DNA of 37,101 bases, from NCBI GenBank assembly GCA_002346225.1, contig DDYY01000003.1, forward strand, positions 1 to 37,101. Reading direction: 5' to 3'. How positions within the stretch are numbered: the stretch's first letter is position 1; the number at the start of each line of letters is the position of its first letter. Below, piece by piece: positions 1-8,244 of the stretch. The notes beneath the pieces are model-generated. The model did no database searches. It saw only the letters and a program-made list of their open reading frames with translations, and had not been told where the DNA came from. The DNA is from Bacteroidetes bacterium UBA3022. Its GTDB lineage: Bacteria > Bacteroidota > Bacteroidia > Chitinophagales > BACL12. The translations under genes and the position numbers were made by a program.

Positions 1-933
1 CCAGTTGTTTTCCATCCAGCCCAGGGCTCCGGAAATACCCGACTCCCGGTAGGCGGTATTGGAAAGCACGTAGTCGGGGGCATGGGTATCGCCTCCGCCT
101 TTCCAGGTGCCTTGCAGTCGCCAGGCCAATGGTGCCAGTCTTTCCAGACCTCCCTGAATATTGCCTGAAACGGTTCCTCCTCGTGTATTGCTGTTGCCCA
201 CGAGGAATAATGCGCCCTGCAGGGAATCGCCATAGGGTAAATCAGGCGCCTGCAGCAGCACAACACCTCCCAGAGCGTCGCTGCCATACCGCACACTGGC
301 GGCACCCCGCACGACCGTTATTTCATCGGCAATGAAGGGGTCTATCTCCGGTCCGTGTTCCGAACCCCATTGCTGGCTTTCCATCCGCACGCCATTGTTC
401 ATGATGAGTATCCGGTTGCTGTGTAGTCCGTGAATGGCAGGCTTGCTGATGGTGGGACCAGTTTTGAGCGACCAGACACCGGGAACCTTTTCCAGAATGG
501 TGCCCAGGTTGTCTCCCGCCGAGCGCTCCAGATCGAGTTTTTCCAAAACGGCGGTTGATTGATTGCCCTGATACGCATTGCCATGATCGGTTATAATCAG
601 GTCCTCCAGCTGATAGAGATCGTGCTGCAGATGCAATGTAACCGATGTGTCGCTGGTAATGGTGTACATCACCGTGAGTGGCGGACAACCGATATGGTCG
701 ATGCGCAATGTATGGCTGCCCGGACACAAACCGGACAAGCGAAAAGCGCCTTTGACATCGGTTATAGTTCCCTCACCGCTCTCCGAATGGTATACAGCGG
801 CATAGGAAAGCACCTCGTCTGTTTCCAGATCATAGATGGTGCCGGACAATACCAGACTGCATACCGAAGTGGAATCGGTCTGAGCCGCAGCAAAAAAAGT
901 ATTGAATAAAATTAAATATATCAATAATCGCAT
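1..933 (-). CDS. TonB-dependent outer-membrane receptor, N-terminal part (truncated by window edge)
   Basis: An open frame runs from an ATG at 933 to the left edge (311 codons) with no stop, so the gene continues outside the window. The first 16-17 residues form a signal peptide ending AAAQ. A carboxypeptidase-regulatory-like beta domain follows at about residues 25-110, with the usual TDVKGAFRLSGL-type turn. A TonB plug domain begins near residue 120 and includes HGLHSNRILIMNNGVRM, QQWGSEHGPEIDP and VVRGAASVRYGSDALGGV, all typical of Bacteroidota receptors. The missing part should be the rest of the 22-strand barrel. Such proteins import a ligand across the outer membrane using TonB/ExbBD energy. 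The ligand cannot be read from the plug. The small His/Cys protein 44 nt upstream on the same strand hints at a metal or metal complex, which is inference. A vitamin or siderophore receptor remains possible. Confidence 0.9.
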   Translation of the reverse strand, partial: MRLLIYLILFNTFFAAAQTDSTSVCSLVLSGTIYDLETDEVLSYAAVYHSESGEGTITDVKGAFRLSGLCPGSHTLRIDHIGCPPLTVMYTITSDTSVTLHLQHDLYQLEDLIITDHGNAYQGNQSTAVLEKLDLERSAGDNLGTILEKVPGVWSLKTGPTISKPAIHGLHSNRILIMNNGVRMESQQWGSEHGPEIDPFIADEITVVRGAASVRYGSDALGGVVLLQAPDLPYGDSLQGALFLVGNSNTRGGTVSGNIQGGLERLAPLAWRLQGTWKGGGDTHAPDYVLSNTAYRESGISGALGWMENNW

Positions 934-977
934 GCGCGATATTAGCAGGTGAAACAAGCAAAACCAGTGGAGGATAA

Positions 978-1301
978 TCAGGCCCACCCGGCCGGGGGAC
1001 CTCTTGTTTCTATAAGCCCGTCATCCGTTTTGAGATGGGGAGCCTCAGGCACAGTAGTTACCACTTCCTGGCAGGGTACATAAGCCGCCTGCAGGGAAAT
1101 AGCAGCGACAGGCTGCGCACTGCCTTTCACGACGGAACAGGCAAGACAATCAAAATCGGAGTGAAAACTATCGTGGCCGTTGTTGCTGTCGGTGATGCTG
1201 CAGACATGATCTTCCAACGGGTGGAAAAAATCAACCGTCACCTGGCTGGTGAGTGCCAGCAGCATGAACAACTGTGCTACACAACGAATCGTTTTTGACA
1301 T
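978..1301 (-). CDS. Small His/Cys-rich exported protein, putative metal-related accessory of the TonB receptor
   Basis: This 107-residue protein starts at the ATG at 1301. A longer TTG start at 1319 is possible but would put non-hydrophobic residues before the signal. Residues 5-23 form a hydrophobic signal or anchor segment. Next comes a compact cluster of potential metal ligands: His27, His32, Cys34, His43, His47, Cys52 and Cys55, ending in DCLAC. The C-terminal half has no recognisable domain. Short proteins with a signal and a C-terminal H..H..C..C cluster occur near TonB receptors and in the DUF2946-like group of metal-associated proteins. I infer a periplasmic metal-binding or sensing role but cannot assign a family. 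It lies 44 nt upstream of the receptor and has its own TAnnTTTG box 20 nt before the ATG, so the two genes probably form one transcript. Confidence 0.7.
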   Translation of the reverse strand: MSKTIRCVAQLFMLLALTSQVTVDFFHPLEDHVCSITDSNNGHDSFHSDFDCLACSVVKGSAQPVAAISLQAAYVPCQEVVTTVPEAPHLKTDDGLIETRGPPAGWA

Positions 1302-1321
1302 GGTAGGCAAGTACTGCAATG

Positions 1322-1329
1322 CAAAGGTA
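1322..1329 (-). promoter_or_regulatory. -7 promoter box (TACCTTTG) for the His/Cys protein and TonB receptor
   Basis: Read on the minus strand, this is an exact match to the Bacteroidota -7 consensus TAnnTTTG, ending 20 nt before the ATG at 1301. I see no TTTG -33 element at the usual 19-21 nt spacing. The box lies in the short gap after the gene ending at 1341, suggesting the two-gene unit can be transcribed separately from it. Confidence 0.55.
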
Positions 1330-1340
1330 AGGCGACGCGA

Positions 1341-2183
1341 TTAATTTTTTTCATATTCTGCTATGCAGTACATCCCGATGCCAAATCCGGGTAATTTCTG
1401 AAAGCCATCCTGACTGGTCTTGCGCCAGGTGATCCCGCCGCCCATGAAACCGGCACAAAACATGAAGCTCTCATCCCTGTTGGCAAGGTCCTGAATCCAT
1501 TCCAGGGTCATCACAAAATCGTCGGTAACCTCCAGCTGGTAGGGGCGAAGGTCCAGTTGTATGCGCTGCTGGTCCTTGACAACTTTAATGTAGATGGGAA
1601 GGTTGTGCAGCACATCGCCCACCTTGCCATTTTTGTAGCTGTAGATATTCATTCGAAACAGGATGCTGTCGTACTCGCATTTGGCAATATTGAATCCTGC
1701 CGTACTGAGGTAATAGGTCTTGCCTTTCTTCACTTGCATAACAGTGCCCGCTTCGCTGCCCAGGTCATCACTGCTAAAACCGGCGGCTATGTTCTTATTG
1801 CTGAAATCGTTGCCCAGCACCACCGATTTCATATTTCTGGGACGAATGGTTACCTCCGCCAGATTTACCACATTTTCTTCGAGCGCCACATCGAGCGTAG
1901 GGTTGCCCGTTCTGAGCTGCTCCACGCGAAATTGCCGGGGTAAAAAACCAATACAGCTGACCTGTAAGGTATCATTGTCGCCGGCACCGCTAATATCGAG
2001 GCTATAGTTACCCCGACCATCGGCCACTGTTCCGATGCCGCGGTTGACAATACCGATATTGGCATAGGGAACAGCTTGTTGTCCGCCTGCATCGGTGACC
2101 CGTCCCTGAATCATCTGAGCCTTAGTCAGTGAAACAATAAGTAAAAGCAGGATGGTTATATAAATGCGCATGTTAGTTGTCAT
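1341..2183 (-). CDS. Exported carboxypeptidase-regulatory-like domain protein
   Basis: The protein has 280 residues with a signal peptide (about residues 5-22, ending TKAQ). A carboxypeptidase-regulatory-like beta-sandwich follows at about residues 24-112: IQGRVTDAGG at the start, then VPYANIGIVNRGIGTVAD, a CIGF motif, and an ALEENVVNLAEVTI end. This is the N-terminal module found in many SusC/TonB receptors, but here it is not followed by a plug or barrel. The remaining 165 residues form an uncharacterised beta-rich region, containing YDSILFRMNIY, known from other free-standing members in Bacteroidota. The role is unknown; an outer-surface or periplasmic scaffold is a guess. It lies upstream of the His/Cys gene on the same strand with 39 nt between them (from the ATG at 1301), but that gene also appears to have its own promoter. 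Confidence 0.8.
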   Translation of the reverse strand: MTTNMRIYITILLLLIVSLTKAQMIQGRVTDAGGQQAVPYANIGIVNRGIGTVADGRGNYSLDISGAGDNDTLQVSCIGFLPRQFRVEQLRTGNPTLDVALEENVVNLAEVTIRPRNMKSVVLGNDFSNKNIAAGFSSDDLGSEAGTVMQVKKGKTYYLSTAGFNIAKCEYDSILFRMNIYSYKNGKVGDVLHNLPIYIKVVKDQQRIQLDLRPYQLEVTDDFVMTLEWIQDLANRDESFMFCAGFMGGGITWRKTSQDGFQKLPGFGIGMYCIAEYEKN

Positions 2184-2272
2184 ATGCTTGAGAGGGCGAA
2201 ACTGCGCAAAAAGTTACAGCTCTTGTAATTTATTTGTTGCAAGATGGGAGGAGGCTGAATCGGAGAACAGGG

Positions 2273-2302
2273 TTGCAGCCTTCTGCGGAATGTCTATATT
2301 TG
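2273..2302 (+). promoter_or_regulatory. Promoter of kup: TTG (-33) and TATATTTG (-7)
   Basis: TATATTTG at 2295-2302 matches TAnnTTTG exactly. A TTG at 2273-2275 sits 19 nt upstream, the spacing reported for Bacteroides-type promoters. The ATG of kup is 16 nt downstream of the -7 box. This is the most complete promoter in the window. The divergent gap 2184-2318 must also serve the minus-strand gene at 2183, for which I see no clean box. Confidence 0.65.
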
Positions 2303-2318
2303 TCGCTGAAAGACCCTC

Positions 2319-4265
2319 ATGGGAGCACAGCCCGTCAAGCTGAATAAATTTTCCACTGCTGGAATTCTGATTACCCTGGGTATCATCTACGGTGATATAG
2401 GGACATCTCCTATCTATGTAATGCGCGCTATTGTGGGTGGTCATACCATCTCCCGGGAATTGGTCATGGGCGGCATGTCCTGTGTGTTCTGGACCCTGCT
2501 CATCATCACCACCTTCAAGTATGTGTACATGGCGCTCAACAATGATAACAAGGGAGAAGGAGGGATTTTCGCTTTGTATGCGCTGGTGAAGCGGTACAAG
2601 ATACGCTGGGCCATTATACCGGCATTGCTGGGTTGTTCAGCACTTATTGCCGATGGGTTCATCACACCTCCCATATCCATCTCTTCCGCTATTGAAGGTC
2701 TTACCATCCTGAATCCTGAAATCCCTACCGTTCCGATTGTAATTGTCATTCTCACAGCGCTGTTTGTATTTCAACAGTTCGGCACCCAGGTGGTGGGGTC
2801 TGTATTCGGACCGGTAATGACCATCTGGTTCCTGATGATTGGGACCTTTGGAGCGATAGAACTCTTCCGCCACCCCGAAGTATTGATAGCATTGAATCCC
2901 GCTTACGCTGTAAACCTGCTGGTGAACTACCCCGGTGGTTTCTGGCTGCTGGGTGCTGTGTTTCTGTGCACCACGGGAGCTGAAGCGATGTACTCCGATC
3001 TCGGCCATTGCGGCAAACAGAATATTCGGGTAGGATGGGTATTTGTCATCAGCATGTTACTGCTGAACTACCTCGGTCAGTCCTCCTATCTGCTGCAGCG
3101 CGAAGGGGAGTACCTCGATGTGGATGCAAGTCCTTTCTACGCCCTCATGCCGGAATGGTTCCTGCCAGTGGGTATTGTTATCGCTTCCTTTGCCACCATC
3201 ATCGCATCACAGGCTGTTATCACAGGCTGCTTCACGCTGGTAAATGAAGCCACCAAACTGAAATTATGGACCAACTTTAAGGTGGTCTATCCCAGTCTGC
3301 ACAAAGGACAAATCTATCTGCCGGCTATCAACTGGTTCCTGTATTTCGGCTGTCTGCTGGTAATCCTGCTGTTCCGGAAATCGAGCAATATGGAGGCTGC
3401 CTATGGCCTTACCATCACCATCGACATGCTCATGACCACCTTGCTGCTGGCGACACTTTTACATTTGCACCGCAAAAAATGGCTGGTCATAACCGGCTTT
3501 CTGCTACTGTTTCTGGCGCTTGAAGGGAGCTTCCTCGCTTCTAATCTCCTCAAACTATCGCATGGTGGATGGTTTACCGTGCTGGTAGCTTCTGTTATCT
3601 TCACCGCTACCTGGTTGTTCTACAAGGGTCGGGTGTTGCGCAGAAAGCATACCGATTTTATCGAGGTAGGACAATTCATTCCCATGCTGGAAGCGCTGAT
3701 GGCGGATAAAACGGTGCCTAAGGAAGCTACCAACCTGGTGTTCCTGGCGCGTGTAGACGACCAGAATAAGATTGATGCCAATATCATCTATTCTATCTTC
3801 CGGAAACGACCTAAAAGGGCAGATGTGTACTGGTTCGTACACGTCGATATCACTAACGACCCCTACGGAGCTTCCTACCATGTGAAGACCCTGATACCTA
3901 AAAAGTGCTTCGTGGTTTCTCTGCGGTTTGGTTTCAAAGTAGAACACAAGGTCAATTTCATGTTCAACCAAATTGTTGCCGACCTCATGGCCAATGGGGA
4001 AGTGAATGAAGAAAGCCGCTATCCTTCACTGCGGCAATATGGCTTCCCCGCGGACTTCAAATTCATCCTGCTCAAAAGCCGAGTCACCACCGACGATAAG
4101 CTGACACCCTGGGAGCAGTTTGTCATTAAAGGCTACCGGCTGGTGAAATCGCTGGGTATTTCGCGGGCAGAAGACTTCGGACTGGAAACTTCCAACCTCA
4201 GAATGGAAACCATCCCCATTAGTATTGGCCGCTCCGCCGATATACAGATGGAACGCCTCGACTAA
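2319..4265 (+). CDS. kup: Kup-family low-affinity potassium uptake transporter
   Basis: The protein has 648 residues, the normal size for KUP/HAK/KT transporters. It opens with the family signature around residues 20-35 (LGIIYGDIGTSPIY) and has about twelve hydrophobic segments through residue 440. The family core strings NNDNKGEGGIFALYAL and TTGAEAMYSDLGHCG are intact. The C-terminal 200 residues form the cytoplasmic domain usual for the family. It should import K+ with protons across the inner membrane. The ATG at 2319 is chosen because the transmembrane signature starts soon after it and a full promoter lies just upstream. The gene appears monocistronic. Its stop overlaps the stop of the convergent phosphatase gene by 4 nt. 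Confidence 0.97.
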   Translation: MGAQPVKLNKFSTAGILITLGIIYGDIGTSPIYVMRAIVGGHTISRELVMGGMSCVFWTLLIITTFKYVYMALNNDNKGEGGIFALYALVKRYKIRWAIIPALLGCSALIADGFITPPISISSAIEGLTILNPEIPTVPIVIVILTALFVFQQFGTQVVGSVFGPVMTIWFLMIGTFGAIELFRHPEVLIALNPAYAVNLLVNYPGGFWLLGAVFLCTTGAEAMYSDLGHCGKQNIRVGWVFVISMLLLNYLGQSSYLLQREGEYLDVDASPFYALMPEWFLPVGIVIASFATIIASQAVITGCFTLVNEATKLKLWTNFKVVYPSLHKGQIYLPAINWFLYFGCLLVILLFRKSSNMEAAYGLTITIDMLMTTLLLATLLHLHRKKWLVITGFLLLFLALEGSFLASNLLKLSHGGWFTVLVASVIFTATWLFYKGRVLRRKHTDFIEVGQFIPMLEALMADKTVPKEATNLVFLARVDDQNKIDANIIYSIFRKRPKRADVYWFVHVDITNDPYGASYHVKTLIPKKCFVVSLRFGFKVEHKVNFMFNQIVADLMANGEVNEESRYPSLRQYGFPADFKFILLKSRVTTDDKLTPWEQFVIKGYRLVKSLGISRAEDFGLETSNLRMETIPISIGRSADIQMERLD

Positions 4266-4951
4266 TCTTCGATGTTTTCCTGAAAAACTACTGTCTTGGT
4301 GTCCAGATTCAACGCAGCCAGCTGACCTGCAAAATGACTGCCGTTGTAAACACAACCACAATCGATATTGAAGGATTTGGTGCCCGGTGTGGTGACATCC
4401 GTTTGCAGGTACGACGATAGTCTGGGTGTGTGTCCATGTACTATCGGCCGACCGTCCGTCACCTTATCATCGTGGTAGCGCTGCCAGTCCCTGATCCAGA
4501 TCATGGCAGGATAATCGCTCATGGGATCATCGTCCCTGAAATTGATGCCGGCATGCACCAGGATGTAATCGTCCAGCTCAATGATGTAAGACAAGGACTT
4601 GAAAAATTTCACGTGCTTTTCTGGCATTTCGCTCAGGTAATCTTCCGAGTCTATGCCATAGCTCTCCAGGGTTTTGGCTCCGCCGTTGCGCTGCAACCAG
4701 TTCTCGTAGCGGCTGGTTTCATACATGGCGTTGAGCAGCAACCATTCGTGGTTACCCAGCAGACATTCCACCTGCATGCCTTCTTCCCGCAGTGCAAGAA
4801 TGATATCAATCACACCTTTGCTGTCGTTTCCTCTGTCAATATAATCTCCCAAAAGGTACAGCGTGTCTTCGCTGCTGAGCTGCAGCTGATCGAGGAGTGC
4901 ACGGAATGTTTTGGCACATCCATGAATATCAGAAATGGCAAATCGACTCAT
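4262..4951 (-). CDS. PPP-type metallophosphoesterase (serine/threonine protein phosphatase or ApaH-like)
   Basis: This 229-residue protein has all the metal-site motifs of the calcineurin-like PPP superfamily in order: D8-x-H10, GDYIDRG at 35-41, GNHE at 66-69, a VHAG histidine near residue 133 and VHGHTP near residue 185. The size and motifs fit bacterial protein phosphatases (PrpA/PrpB type) and diadenosine tetraphosphatase relatives. Sequence alone does not separate phosphoprotein from Ap4A hydrolysis. It has no signal peptide, so it is cytoplasmic. It follows the beta-mannosidase gene with only 3 nt between them and is the last gene of the cutC operon. The functional link to a glycosidase is unclear, and it may simply be carried on the same transcript. 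Confidence 0.9.
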   Translation of the reverse strand: MSRFAISDIHGCAKTFRALLDQLQLSSEDTLYLLGDYIDRGNDSKGVIDIILALREEGMQVECLLGNHEWLLLNAMYETSRYENWLQRNGGAKTLESYGIDSEDYLSEMPEKHVKFFKSLSYIIELDDYILVHAGINFRDDDPMSDYPAMIWIRDWQRYHDDKVTDGRPIVHGHTPRLSSYLQTDVTTPGTKSFNIDCGCVYNGSHFAGQLAALNLDTKTVVFQENIED

Positions 4952-4954
4952 ACT

Positions 4955-7462
4955 CTATTTAAACGTCATCAATTCATTAAGGGTTCTGATTCGGACTGTA
5001 CCATCAAAATCGGGAGGTACATTTTCCAGGTACACCACCTTGTCCCAGTAATCATTCATATCGAAAAAATTGTCGCTCAGACTGATTTCTTCGTCCTCCG
5101 TGCAAATATACACTCCCCAGGCGAGGCCATCGCTTTTCAGGTAGAGAGCCTGACGGAGAGAATCGTAGGTGTAGGTGATGTGCACCGGTTGCAGCGCCGA
5201 TTTATTAGGTGCATCAATGAATAGTACCGTTTCATATTCAACTGTCCAGCCGGGGATGCCCAGATTGAATGCCAGTTGATTCCAGCCGGTTAATGCTTTG
5301 GCATCCAGATGGGCCAGCAGAAAACTGCCGGTCGAATCATGGGGAATATCGGTCTCCAGCTCAACCATGATAGGAACCGGTTTTTCACCGAACAGCATCA
5401 GTTGTGGTGTATTCGATCCGAGCGGCTTGTGGCAGGTCAGCCAGATGTCCAGCCCTTGCTTGTTTTTTTTCGCCGACAGGTGGTAATCGCCAAAGCTTCT
5501 TTTCGCCTGGTAATACAAGGCCTTTCTGCGACCGGCCACATCGGTGGCACTCCAGGAAGTGACGGGCCAGCAATCGTTCCATTGCCAGAAGAGTGTTCCC
5601 ATGCAATAGGGCATTGCACTCAGGTGGGCATCCAGGGCATGTCGGATTCCCCAGGCTTGCAACAGCTGACTAACGTATACATAGTCTTCAAATGATTCAG
5701 GCACCGGAAAATCGCGCTCCATATAGGTCTGGATGGTTTCATACCCCACCGGGTGTTTCTGGTGTTGCTTGATGGCAGGGGAGTACAGGTGCAAATCACT
5801 GCTATCCATGTATTCCTGCAGTGTGAACAGGGAAGGCATCCCCTGGAATCCGTACTCACTCATGAATCGTCCCACTTTCTTGTGGTACACATCAAAGGGT
5901 TCCTTTCCCCACCATACGCCCCAGTAGTGGGCATCGCCCTGCAGCAGGCTTTCCTTCTTTCCCCAACCAATGGAAGGAGAGCTGGGCCAGTAAGGTCTCG
6001 ATGGGTCCAGAGCAGCCAGGGTGTAAGGTATTAACTGGTGGAAAAGCTGCTTGTACCAGCCCCATATCTGATCGGCTTGCAATTGCAGGTACCCGAAGGT
6101 GATTTGCCAGCCCCAGTTATGCCAGGCCTCATCAATCTCATTATTGCCACACCACATCACGATGGAAGGGTGGTTGCGCAAGCGCCTTACCTGGTAATCC
6201 ACTTCGGCAGCTACATTGGCCATGAATGCTGAATCGCCGGGATACATGGCGCAGGCGAACATAAAGTCCTGCCATACCATGATGCCCAAAGAATCACATA
6301 ATTCATAGAAATAGTCCTGTTCATAGATACCGCCGCCCCAGATGCGCAGCATATTGACATTGGCAGCAGCAATATCTTCCAGCATACTGCGATAGTCTTC
6401 TCTTGTAGTCTGTTCCGGGAAGCTATTGGTGGGAATAAAATTGGCGCCTTTGGCAAAAATGGGTTTGCCATTCACCTTGAAATAAAAGGAGCTGCCAACA
6501 GCATCGGCATCCTGCACCAATTCTACCGTACGCAAACCATAATTCAGTTGGTAGGTCTGGAGTAGCTGCTGGTCTTCATACAACCGAAATTCGAGCTGGT
6601 ATAAGTGCGCATCTCCCATGCCACGGGGCCACCAGCGCTGAGGGTTGGCAATGGTAAAGGGCACTACCGGCATAGCATCCGGCACTCCGGAGATTTTCCA
6701 CTTCGACTCAGCGGCTACTTGCCCATCGACCCATACCTGAACCGAATAATGAGTGGAGTCGTCTTTACCCTGTTCCGGCAGTTTCCAATGGATTTGGGCT
6801 TCCAGTTCGACAAAGTCTGTTTGCAGACTTTTCTGCTGAATATGAATATTTTCTATCCTTGTACTACTCCATGTCTCCAGTCTTACCGGCTGCCATATGC
6901 CACAGCCCACCAACCTCGGACCCCAGTCCCAGCCATACTGGTACTGCGCTTTTCGGGTGAAAATCCGTTCATCTACCGGCATGCGGAAGGGTATGTCTTT
7001 GGACAGTCGCTTGCCTTCGTGAATAGGGGAAGTGAACCGAATGAGCAAGGTGTTCTCTGTTTGCAGGAAATCCTTCACATCCACTTTCCAGGCGCGGTGC
7101 ATGTTATCAGCCCGAAGGATGAGTTCACCGTTCAACATCACCTCCGCATAGGTATCCAGTCCGTCAAATACAAGGCGGGCATTTTCTTTGGAGAGGACGC
7201 TGTCGGGCACTGTAAAGGTCAGTTGGTATTCCCAGTCCTTTTCCTCTATCCATTGCACCGAATCTTCATTGGTGCCGAAAAAGGGTTGGGGGATAGCTCC
7301 CGCACGCACGAGATCGGTGTGCACGGAACCGGGAACCACCGCCGGGAGCCATTCGCGGGAATCGGAGGAGCGAAATTCCCAGCCGGAGTGAAGCAAAAGG
7401 TCAGATTGCGCCGATAGGGACATGATGGATAGGTTGAGTAAGAAAAACAGGGTTGTTCTCAT
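4955..7462 (-). CDS. Exported GH2 family beta-mannosidase
   Basis: The protein has 835 residues, typical of bacterial GH2 beta-mannosidases, with a signal peptide ending LSAQ at residue 19. The order is a sugar-binding-like N-terminal domain (about 20-185), immunoglobulin-like domain (about 190-310), TIM barrel (about 320-640) and C-terminal beta domains. The acid/base glutamate is in WCGNNE (E442) and the nucleophile is in MSEYGFQG (E536). The CWPVTSWSATD and WGGGIYEQDYFYELCD strings are also characteristic of the beta-mannosidase branch rather than of beta-galactosidase. It should release terminal beta-linked mannose, for example from N-glycan cores or mannans, in the periplasm. It overlaps cutC by 4 nt (ATGA), so its translation is probably coupled to cutC. 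Confidence 0.95.
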   Translation of the reverse strand: MRTTLFFLLNLSIMSLSAQSDLLLHSGWEFRSSDSREWLPAVVPGSVHTDLVRAGAIPQPFFGTNEDSVQWIEEKDWEYQLTFTVPDSVLSKENARLVFDGLDTYAEVMLNGELILRADNMHRAWKVDVKDFLQTENTLLIRFTSPIHEGKRLSKDIPFRMPVDERIFTRKAQYQYGWDWGPRLVGCGIWQPVRLETWSSTRIENIHIQQKSLQTDFVELEAQIHWKLPEQGKDDSTHYSVQVWVDGQVAAESKWKISGVPDAMPVVPFTIANPQRWWPRGMGDAHLYQLEFRLYEDQQLLQTYQLNYGLRTVELVQDADAVGSSFYFKVNGKPIFAKGANFIPTNSFPEQTTREDYRSMLEDIAAANVNMLRIWGGGIYEQDYFYELCDSLGIMVWQDFMFACAMYPGDSAFMANVAAEVDYQVRRLRNHPSIVMWCGNNEIDEAWHNWGWQITFGYLQLQADQIWGWYKQLFHQLIPYTLAALDPSRPYWPSSPSIGWGKKESLLQGDAHYWGVWWGKEPFDVYHKKVGRFMSEYGFQGMPSLFTLQEYMDSSDLHLYSPAIKQHQKHPVGYETIQTYMERDFPVPESFEDYVYVSQLLQAWGIRHALDAHLSAMPYCMGTLFWQWNDCWPVTSWSATDVAGRRKALYYQAKRSFGDYHLSAKKNKQGLDIWLTCHKPLGSNTPQLMLFGEKPVPIMVELETDIPHDSTGSFLLAHLDAKALTGWNQLAFNLGIPGWTVEYETVLFIDAPNKSALQPVHITYTYDSLRQALYLKSDGLAWGVYICTEDEEISLSDNFFDMNDYWDKVVYLENVPPDFDGTVRIRTLNELMTFK

Positions 7463-8151
7463 ATGGAAAGGTCCTTGATCTGTTGTTGCATGAGGCGAAT
7501 CATTGCAGGGTCGCAGGTATTATTAAAAGGCTCTGCCGAGTTTAAAGCAGCAGAGTGCACTTCCTTAGCACCCGTAGCCAGCAGCAGGGGCCTGATATTG
7601 TCGGGGCGTACACCACCTCCCGGTACGATGATTATGTTGTTATGGGTAACGGAGAAGTACTTTTTCAATTGCTCCAGGTTATTCGCTGCATGACCCTGTC
7701 CGCCTGAACAGAGTATGCGGACGAAACCCAGTTCCTGCAGGATGGAAATGCCTTCTATCGGATTGTCTAACAAATCAAAAGCTCGGTGGAAGGTACATGG
7801 AAGCGCACCGGCTGCTCGCAGCAGTTGTTGGCATGCTGCTTTGTCAATTTGTTGCTGCGCAGTGAGGGCACCCAGCACCAATCCGGCGGCCCCGGCCTCT
7901 TGCATTGCTTCTATGGATGCGCACATGGTATCCAGTTCAGCAGCTGTATAGCAAAAATCTCCGGCCCGGGGACGGATCATGACAAAGATGGGAATGGACA
8001 ATTCAGTGGCAAGAGCCTGCACACTTGTTACAGTAGGGGTGGTGCCCCCGACAGCATAGTCCACACACAGCTCTATGCGGTCAGCACCCGACGCTGCGGC
8101 GATTCTTGCGGCCCGTTCGTTGAAACAGGCAATTTCCAGTAGCGTCTGCAT
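7459..8151 (-). CDS. cutC: CutC family TIM-barrel protein
   Basis: The protein has 230 residues, slightly shorter than the usual 240-250. The family signature near the N terminus is present (EIACFNERAARIAAASGAD, then RIELC and GGTTPT), as are MIRPRAGDF near residue 60, a TFHRAFD string near 125 and the late VPGGGVRP loop. CutC was named for a copper-tolerance phenotype in E. coli, but direct copper handling is disputed and the fold is enzyme-like. No signal peptide is visible, so it is cytoplasmic. It is the first gene of an operon with an exported beta-mannosidase, joined by a 4-nt overlap. That context points toward a sugar-related rather than a copper role, which is inference. Confidence 0.93.
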   Translation of the reverse strand: MQTLLEIACFNERAARIAAASGADRIELCVDYAVGGTTPTVTSVQALATELSIPIFVMIRPRAGDFCYTAAELDTMCASIEAMQEAGAAGLVLGALTAQQQIDKAACQQLLRAAGALPCTFHRAFDLLDNPIEGISILQELGFVRILCSGGQGHAANNLEQLKKYFSVTHNNIIIVPGGGVRPDNIRPLLLATGAKEVHSAALNSAEPFNNTCDPAMIRLMQQQIKDLSI

Positions 8152-8196
8152 ACTGCAATGTTAACCATTTAGCCACATCCTGGGGGAAGAATTCCA

Positions 8197-8204
8197 CAAA
8201 CCTA
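8197..8204 (-). promoter_or_regulatory. -7 promoter box (TAGGTTTG) for the cutC operon
   Basis: On the minus strand this matches TAnnTTTG exactly and lies 45 nt before the cutC ATG at 8151. No convincing -33 element is seen. It shares the 93-nt divergent gap with the mnmA box at 8232-8239, so the two promoters are nearly back to back. Confidence 0.45.
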
Positions 8205-8231
8205 TAGCGAACTTTCACCCGCTCTTTGTTG

Positions 8232-8239
8232 TACTTTTG
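8232..8239 (+). promoter_or_regulatory. -7 promoter box (TACTTTTG) directly before mnmA
   Basis: This is an exact TAnnTTTG match. Only 5 nt (TAACG) separate it from the mnmA ATG at 8245. As the start site usually falls a few nucleotides after this box, the transcript would begin at or next to the start codon, leaving no room for a ribosome-binding leader. Confidence 0.5.
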
Positions 8240-8244
8240 TAACG

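Noticed and set aside
6605..7417. Long plus-strand frames opposite the beta-mannosidase gene (also 4430-5224).
   Set aside because: They are shadows of GH2 and phosphatase genes that carry all catalytic residues on the minus strand.
7459..8151. Assigning copper resistance to the operon because of cutC.
   Set aside because: No copper ATPase, chaperone or regulator is nearby, and the coupled partner is a glycosidase.
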